Positions 57,691 through 64,000 of a stretch of 64,000 bases of DNA are shown here, in pieces. The DNA comes from Ctena decussata (lineage: Eukaryota > Mollusca > Bivalvia > Lucinida > Lucinidae). How positions within the stretch are numbered: the stretch's first letter is position 1; each line of letters starts with the position of its first letter. The DNA is taken from positions 26,391,222 through 26,455,221 of the forward strand of contig OZ022514.1 in NCBI GenBank assembly GCA_963989385.1. The letters are read 5' to 3'. Below the pieces are notes generated by a model that saw only the letters and a program-made list of their open reading frames with translations, did no database searches and was not told the origin of the DNA. Made by a program: the position numbers and the translations under genes.

Positions 57691-58149
57691 GGGTGAAGTG
57701 AGGAAGGGCCTATCAGATAGGGTATATTTCACTAAATAATCGCTTTATTTAGGAAGCAAGGGCAGTGCTCCAGATAAGAAGGGGTAACAGGGATAATTCT
57801 GAGATAATTTCCCTTTTTCTGAAGGAAAACATATGTTAAGGCCCTCATTCGATCCGTCTCGGAAACACGGTTCTAATGAGTAGTCACAACATATGCTTTT
57901 ATGGAGAAGTATTGAAAATTGTCCCTCAATTATCCGTTTTACCCCTTATCTGATTACTGAAAGAGGGACCCTACGCTTTGGCACTGACCATTGTACACAC
58001 TGTTGATAATGACTAACGGTCGCAGCGGTTCTAAACATTTCTGATGCCAGCAATATCCTTTCCATTGATCAAGTTTTCGACCAGACAAGACTATCACTTC
58101 CGCACAGTGGTACTTACTGTGTCTGCCGCAGTTGAACGAAGCAGAAAAG

Positions 58150-58420
58150 GTTTCAGATTTGGTTGGTTGGTCGTTTTTGGTCTCTTTGAGACAGTCTTTC
58201 AGTCTATATCGAACCGTCTCTCAGAGAGAGAGAGAGAGAAGGAAAAGAGATAGGATATAGGAGAGAGAAAAAATATCCAAACAATACCCTCCCGCACCTA
58301 ATGCAAACACAGTTGGCCCTTGCCCCACTATTATCCATATTAGGAGGACGCCCTAGCACTGAAACTTACCCATCTCCATCTCTCGACCACGACCATCCCC
58401 AAAAGGTTGGGGAAGCTTAA
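58150..58420 (+). repeat. Dispersed repeat copy with GA microsatellite
   Basis: GAGACAGTCTTTCAGTCTAT, a GA run at about 58219-58240, then TATTATCCATATTAGGAGGA. Related to 43355-43605 and 62140-62310. Confidence 0.5.
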
Positions 58421-58564
58421 TTTTCAATAACGACGAGCATGTCAGGAACCTTCGTATACTCAGTTTAACTTTAAAATGCATTAAAATTAGGGAACACATT
58501 CAAAGCAGTACTATTTTATATTAAAGTACCGTATACAAATAAAATAACTGAAAAAAAATGAAAG

Positions 58565-58650
58565 GGAAAAGCGGAGATTCGAACCCGTAACTGCCTGTGT
58601 TGGAGGGCAAAACGCTGTCCACTACACCGCCGCATCAGATACGTAATTGG
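58565..58650 (-). mobile_element. tRNA-like SINE head or tRNA pseudogene
   Basis: The minus strand has GGCGGTGTAGTGGACAGCG (A-box-like) and ACGGGTTCGAATCTCCGC (B box). No convincing acceptor stem, and it lies in repeat-rich DNA. Confidence 0.45.
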
Positions 58651-58870
58651 GTTGTTTGGTACATAGAAGTATATTGCAGACATTTAACACGGATAAAAAT
58701 AGACTCCTAAAAATAGACAAGACTTAAGTCAAAACAGGTTAAGTTTTTGCTAAGATAAATTTGTGAAACGGCTTAAGTAGGAACTTAAGTCATTCTTACA
58801 TTTTTACTTAAGTTATATCTTAAGTTGTAACTTAAGCACAAATCTAAAATATGTTCATGAAACTGGCCCC

Positions 58871-59650
58871 TGAACAATAAGCGGTAAAATATGCAGCTTA
58901 TCACTGCTTGATATATCCTCTTTTAAGCATTTTTAAGGACTCCTTAAAAGCTTAAGGAGAACCATCTGTAAGCACCTTTAAGCTAGTAATAATTGCAACA
59001 TATATGATGGTAATTGTTGCTTATAATTTATTTTTCTTTATTTTTTTTATTAATGTTTTAGCCATTATAAGTCATTGCTTATAGTAGCTTATAAACAACA
59101 TACGACTTAGAATCGCTAGCTTTGCTTTCTTCCTTCTTTCACTGTTTAGCAGATATCAAATAAGGAGTAAGTTTTTAGAGCTAGAAGACATTTCATGGCT
59201 ATACATAATCTTCAGTTATATCAACAACAAAAAACAGCAACATATAATTGTATTTTAATACTCATTACATATCACATCTTTACGTAATGTCCGACCTTTG
59301 TAATTGTCTACGTCTGTCGTAAGAAATATTTGTACAATATACAACTTATGTCCGCGCTTAGCACATCCTTTATCTCTCGTTGCTAGCGTAGAAATGATGG
59401 TGCTGTCAATTTTCCCGCCGAATTTGAGAGATAATGCAGTCTGTTAATTATCTCACTACACAGTCGATATTTGCATAATTTATACAACTTTTGTAAGGTA
59501 TTTACTACATGTAAGGTGGCATATCGTAAATTGCAGATTAGCATTTAATCCAATTAATGCACATGTAAAATATTTATGATGAGGCCAAGGTAATTTATAG
59601 AAGAAAATGGAGAGAGAGAGAGAGATTTAAAGTGTATGACCGCGCATATA
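58871..59650. other. Unassigned AT-rich DNA
   Basis: No gene or element recognised apart from a short GAGAGAGA run near 59611. Confidence 0.4.
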
Positions 59651-59925
59651 TTGATTGATTGATTAATTTGTTGTTTAACGTCCACGGTAAACAGCTATGG
59701 TCATGTCGGGATGGTCAGTTAACCTAACAACACTATTCCAGGGCAGGCTTAGACCTCCTAAGTGGTATACCAGTACTAAGTGCACATACTTTCACCAGTA
59801 ACTGACAACTGCCCTTCTTGAATCAGCGGAAGGAGAAACGAAAGTATGTGGCCAGACTGGGTAGCGAACCCAGGACCTCTGACATATGAGTCAGGTGCCT
59901 TACCGATTGCGCTACGCGGCCCGGC
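59651..59925 (-). mobile_element. tRNA-derived SINE, family 1 (full length)
   Basis: The minus-strand head GCCGGGCCGCGTAGCGCAAT, with B box GGGTTCGCTACCC, leads into the family body and a (TCAA)n tail at 59651-59664. Confidence 0.8.
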
Positions 59926-60613
59926 ATAACTATAATTTATGATAAAACTGCAAAAGTGCAAACTACTTTTCCGAATTTAAATTATCATATAATGAGTTTA
60001 TTCATTCATTTTGGGTTGTCAAAGCTATGGAATAAAAGCAAACTCTCAAATATTCGTGTTTTTTTTTTTTATTCAAATATGAATGCTGAAAACAGTTTAA
60101 GGGTCTTTTAAACTGTTGCGGCGTTCTTGCCCCTTTCCTTTCCCGCTCACAACCACACACGCGTCTGAAATACAGTATGTACGATCCTCTGTCCTCCTAC
60201 AAACATATGTTAATTCATTGTTTTTCAGTAAAGCCCTGGAAGGAGCTCCATGTTAAGTTCATGGAAATGAGGATCAAAACTTATGTAATTTGCAATTTTG
60301 AACTGTGCTTGGGCTTGAATTTGGTTTGATAGACTACCATGGGAGGAATAACTTAAACCCCTTTATTACTATTTTTGTTTCCTAATTATTTGTTTTACAT
60401 CAGCTGTAAGACCTTAAGCTGTGCAATGCAAAGATATGGGTAGTAACAAATTAATGTGTAGATTTCATTTATCATTCACGTAGTTTAATATTAAAACATT
60501 ACAGATAAAGCCAGAGAGAGAGAGAGAAAAACCCCGGTTTAAAAACGTTTGTTAGAGACTTCATTAAACTGAGTCTGCAATTTCCTGTTCTTTGATGTAT
60601 TCCTTGCTTCCGA
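59926..60613. other. Unassigned DNA with the first of two similar GA-rich segments
   Basis: Poly-T at about 60059-60071. The segment GATAAAGCCAGAGAGAGAGA (about 60503) with CCCGGTTT and AGACT...CTGAGTCTG resembles 60964-61080, so the SINE at 60628 sits between duplicated segments. Confidence 0.4.
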
Positions 60614-60627
60614 GGGATCTTACTATT

Positions 60628-60900
60628 GGTTGGTTGGTTGGTTTGATGCTTAACGTCCACTGTGACCAGCTAAGGTCATGTCGGGACGGTCAGTTAACCT
60701 AACCACACTATTCCTGGGCAGGCTTAGGCCTCCTTAGCGGTTAACCAGTACTAAGTGCACCTACTTTCGCCAGTAGCTGACAACTGCCCTTCTTTAATCA
60801 GCGGAAGGAGAAACGGAAGTATGTGGCTAGATCGGGTTTCGAACCCAGGACCTCTGACTTATGAGTCAGGTGCCCTACCGATTGTGCTACGCGGCCCGGC
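60628..60900 (-). mobile_element. tRNA-derived SINE, family 1, with 14-bp target-site duplication
   Basis: Full copy with a GGTTGGTTGG tail and a head ending GCGGCCCGGC. It is flanked by GGGATCTTACTATT at 60614-60627 and 60901-60914. The perfect duplication marks this as the youngest family 1 copy in the window. Confidence 0.85.
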
Positions 60901-61771
60901 GGGATCTTACTATTCAGAACTAATTAGTATGTACTTCATTTAATTTAGATAACTATAATATTATAGTTAAAGCCAGAGAGGGAGAGAGATAGAGAGAGAG
61001 AGATAGGAACCCGGTTTGATAAAAAAAAGAAAAAAAAAAAAAAAGAAAAAATAAAGCGTTCGTTCGAGACTGAGTCTGTACTTCGTTTAACATAGGGAAT
61101 CATTAGTTATCGGTCTATAGCAAAGAAATTGATAACATAAAGTCTTAAAAGATGGGCTACCGTCATAAAATACTTTAAATGGCAACCAGAGCAGTTTCGT
61201 TCCTACATGGGACTAGATCCGAACAAACCCTGAAAATGCGAAGATTTTGCAACTGATTGTGTAGTCATTATGAGTTCATGTAGTACCAACCTACATAGAC
61301 TGACTTGGCACGGCCAGACTCAGCGCGGCCGTAGCGGTGTCAAAGCGAACCGCACCGTAAGAAGAAACTGCAAAGCTTTGCTAGTATTCTACTTTTAACA
61401 TAGCTCCGACATTTTAATTTTCAGTGGTCTCTTTCAGGCCCCCTTCTCCATCAGCATGAAAAGTTTTATCATGAGGTATCGCAGGTATTGAACCATTTTT
61501 ACAATGATTCGAGTTTAGTCATTTTTACCACCGATAGGAGTATGGAGACTTTAAATAGCAGGGTAGACACTGTTCTGCATTCCACAAATCACGTGATTCT
61601 ATAGCAGTAGAGGGAGGTGACTGCTACGTTGTACCGAAGATAGCTACTTTCGAATACAGCCACTCCATTAGAAGGGAGCCTACAAATAGAGGTCGTACGA
61701 ACAGAGCTATCATGCTGAAGCATAGCTGTATTCGGAACATGATCGGTTTTCTTTCGAAAAGAGCTATCCTG
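60901..61771. other. Unassigned DNA
   Basis: GA-rich run at about 60974-61003, poly-A at about 61021-61050, and nothing coding. Open frames at 61589-61815 lack any motif. Confidence 0.4.
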
Positions 61772-61868
61772 CCCAGCAGGCACATGACGTCAAAACGGCG
61801 TCGATGCGACGTCATTACGTCACATCGACGTCAGTACGACGTCATTTTAACGTCACGTCCCTGCTGGG
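61772..61868. mobile_element. 97-bp MITE packed with GACGTC sites
   Basis: CCCAGCAGG at 61772 is mirrored by CCTGCTGGG ending at 61868. Between them lie many GACGT/ACGTC motifs, themselves largely palindromic. Too short to encode anything. Confidence 0.65.
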
Positions 61869-62674
61869 TAGACTTGGTGATCCTAGATTACAGAGGCAGC
61901 AAAGATTCAGTGTTACTTACATGTTGTATGGTATTTTCGAGCCTTTCACCCTCTAGCCGCCCCTGAGACTAAAAATCATTTCCGAAGCAGGGGTGGACAG
62001 ACATACGGACAGCCAACGGGAAAACGTAATACTCCGACACTTTCCCCGACACTTATCCCGCCACTAACGTTCTGAAGGGACTCATTCTAGTGGGGTTTCA
62101 AACGCTTAAGCACTGTCTCCTAAATACCATATATTAAGGAACTATAGCAGCCGCCTCCCAGAGAAAGGGAGAAAGAAAAGAGATACGATAGGAAGAGAAT
62201 AAAATTACCAGACAACCCCCACCCCCTCCCCCCGCAGCTCTTGCAAGCACAGCAGGCCCTCGCCCTTCTATCATTCAAATTAGTAGGACGCCCCGGCAAT
62301 GAAAGTTATTCACTGCACACACATTGCAATGAGTGTCCGACGGTACTCATATTCGATACAACACAGCTCCGGCATTGTAATTTTCAGTGGCATCTGGCTA
62401 AGTACAAAATTCCGAATGATCTCTTCTATGCCAAGTCTTTAATGTCAGAAAAAATAAAAAGAGTGTAGACCCTGATCAAAGACAAATATTTTCAGCTTTG
62501 ATCAGTTTGATCAGAGTTAAAAGCATTTATATTTTCCACCATATGAACTGATGTTTGAATGCATCAAAGGTGGACACTGGTCATACAGCGCATTCGGTAG
62601 CGTCATATGCGCATATGTGAGTAAACATTGCTTGCAAAGGTACCACCGGGTTCATAAACGTTTCTATCATTGAC
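61869..62674. other. Unassigned DNA with a dispersed repeat scrap
   Basis: 62140-62310 matches the repeat at 58150-58420 in part (GGCCCTCGCCCTTCTATCAT, AAATTAGTAGGACGCCCCGG). No gene is seen. Confidence 0.4.
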
Positions 62675-62874
62675 GGAGCCCCGGTAGCTCAAATGGTTAA
62701 GCGCTGGCCTACTGATCTAGCGGTCGCGGATTCGAGCCCCGCCAGAGGCGGAGTTCTTTCCATCGTAAACGGGGTTCCATTGCACACAGCCTTTCATTAT
62801 CATCCGCCCAACGTCCTGATATGCCTGAAATACTATTGAAAAGGACGTAAAATCGCAAGTTATCTATTCATTTA
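62675..62874 (+). mobile_element. tRNA-derived SINE, family 2, with 14-bp target-site duplication
   Basis: The head GAGCCCCGGTAGCTCAAATG (A box) and GGATTCGAGCCCCGCC (B box) is followed by the body ending GAAAAGGACGTAAAATCGC. It is flanked by TTTCTATCATTGAC at 62661-62674 and 62875-62888. A perfect duplication implies a recent insertion. Confidence 0.85.
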
Positions 62875-62888
62875 TTTCTATCATTGAC

Positions 62889-64000
62889 TCAAAAAAAGAT
62901 TGGAAGACGCTAAATACTGAGGTTTCGCTGAAAATTTTCATCAATTTAATTTGAAACTCCTTAAAAGCAACATTAGAACATCCTCTATAGAAATCTGTGT
63001 ACTGAAGTAATTGAACTCTGAGCAAAGTGCCTAATCAGAATTCGCAGGTAAGTAGGTTGAACTGGGTCTATGCTGCTTGCAAATGTTTTATAGTCTAACT
63101 CCTCAGTTGATCGTAATCTGTCTTGAAACATGACTGGTAAGAAAAAACACAGGATCAAAGTTTTAGTGTTGTGATGACAGATACGGCGGTTACAGGCCCT
63201 TTCGCCTAAGAAACATTATGAAAGATACATGTAATAAAACATAAAATCGTTTCATCACGTTTTTGTCAAAATATACATAACCTAGTGGTCCTGCTCTTAG
63301 GCATTCGTCATACTAATTGAACACAGACGCATTCGGTATGGTTTCGAATCCGCCCCAATATATTAATTAGGAGTGAACAACAAACAAAGATAATGGAATG
63401 ACACCTACTGTGCTAATTTTATACAGCTCAGCAACGAAGGTGAGTGGTTAAAACCGTACACGTGTTTTCTTGCTGAGATTTTGTTACATAAAATGAAGCA
63501 AACTATTATATGTACTGTGTACCATTGCCATCAGTATCTTGCTTCGAAAATGAAGCGCTCAACGACCTGTACTAATGTGATCTCTTTACAAACATCAAAG
63601 CAATAACAGCGTTTCTCATTCACTCACATACATTTAACTGAATACCGCACACTATACCCTCGGGTGTGGGAACTTGGCTGGAAGGGAGGGGGGGATAAAT
63701 TCCTGGTACAGTAGATATGCGGCCCAAATAGCCTCTTTTTGTATATGATTGAACCCAATTTGTTAAGCAAAAGGTATATGTCTAACCTGTTTTTCTTGAT
63801 ACGGCTGCCTTCGGACCTCAGTTTGAACGTAACCCATTGCGTTCATACTACCATGAACATCCGAAAAATGACATTTATTTCTTAAATGAATTACATCTTC
63901 TTAGAGAAGCTTTCTTGTAGATTAAACTGAGGAAAAGTGTTTCTAAAATACTCACATGGTCATTTTAATGAATCATTTCTTTTTTTTTATTTGTACCTGT
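62889..64000. other. Unassigned DNA at the window end
   Basis: No ORF of note, no recognisable repeat and no RNA gene. Confidence 0.4.

Larger units (their letters stand above)
56378..58870. mobile_element. 2.5-kb element with GGGGCCAGTTTCA termini
   Basis: GGGGCCAGTTTCA (56378-56390) is mirrored by TGAAACTGGCCCC (58858-58870). Both ends are followed inwards by many ACTTAAGT motifs, including a perfect 34-bp palindrome at 56409-56442. No transposase frame is visible inside; the interior holds a SINE and a dispersed repeat. It could also be two separate elements whose ends face each other. Confidence 0.5.

Overview
The window is eukaryotic genomic DNA, most likely from a bivalve mollusc. It is AT-rich and mostly non-coding, with one multi-exon gene whose introns follow GT-AG. 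It is crowded with tRNA-derived SINEs, short terminal-inverted-repeat elements (MITEs), long dispersed repeats opening near TTAGCTCACCTGAGC, non-LTR fragments and a decayed Ty3/gypsy element. The bivalve call rests on recalled repeat style and the invertebrate-type death-effector-domain gene, not on a marker gene. There are no rRNA genes, CRISPR arrays, bacterial operons or convincing functional tRNA genes.

Layout. 1-4.67 kb: MITEs and unassigned DNA upstream of the gene. 4.68-27.9 kb: a five-exon plus-strand gene for a 363-residue protein with an N-terminal death effector domain (DED), an unnamed middle module and a coiled-coil tail. All five exons join in phase 1. Intron 2 is filled by tandem dispersed repeats. 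Intron 3 (15.2 kb) carries a SINE and a minus-strand gypsy element with paired ~190-bp LTRs. 28-34 kb: repeats and SINE fragments. 34.16-56.10 kb: a giant inverted repeat (arms about 10.1 and 11.4 kb) around a 419-bp spacer. 56.1-64 kb: SINEs, a 2.5-kb element with inverted termini and small MITEs.

Two things stand out. First, a ~390-400-bp unit occurs as short tandem arrays in intron 3, at the start of intron 4 and in both palindrome arms. Six complete copies of one junction carry, on one strand, the layout of a type I hammerhead ribozyme: CUGANGA, a 3-bp stem II, GAAA, a tiny stem III, a GUC cleavage triplet and a 6-bp stem I. This fits the metazoan retrozymes (small circular-RNA retroelements) known from bivalves. 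Second, the giant palindrome is centred exactly on a MITE: the arms mirror each other up to the TA target site and the only asymmetric DNA is the MITE interior. This suggests fold-back synthesis seeded by the MITE's own terminal inverted repeats, unless the structure is an assembly artefact.

The protein gene is the only host gene I can support. The other open frames are small, antisense to retroelement genes, mirrored in both palindrome arms, or inside simple repeats.
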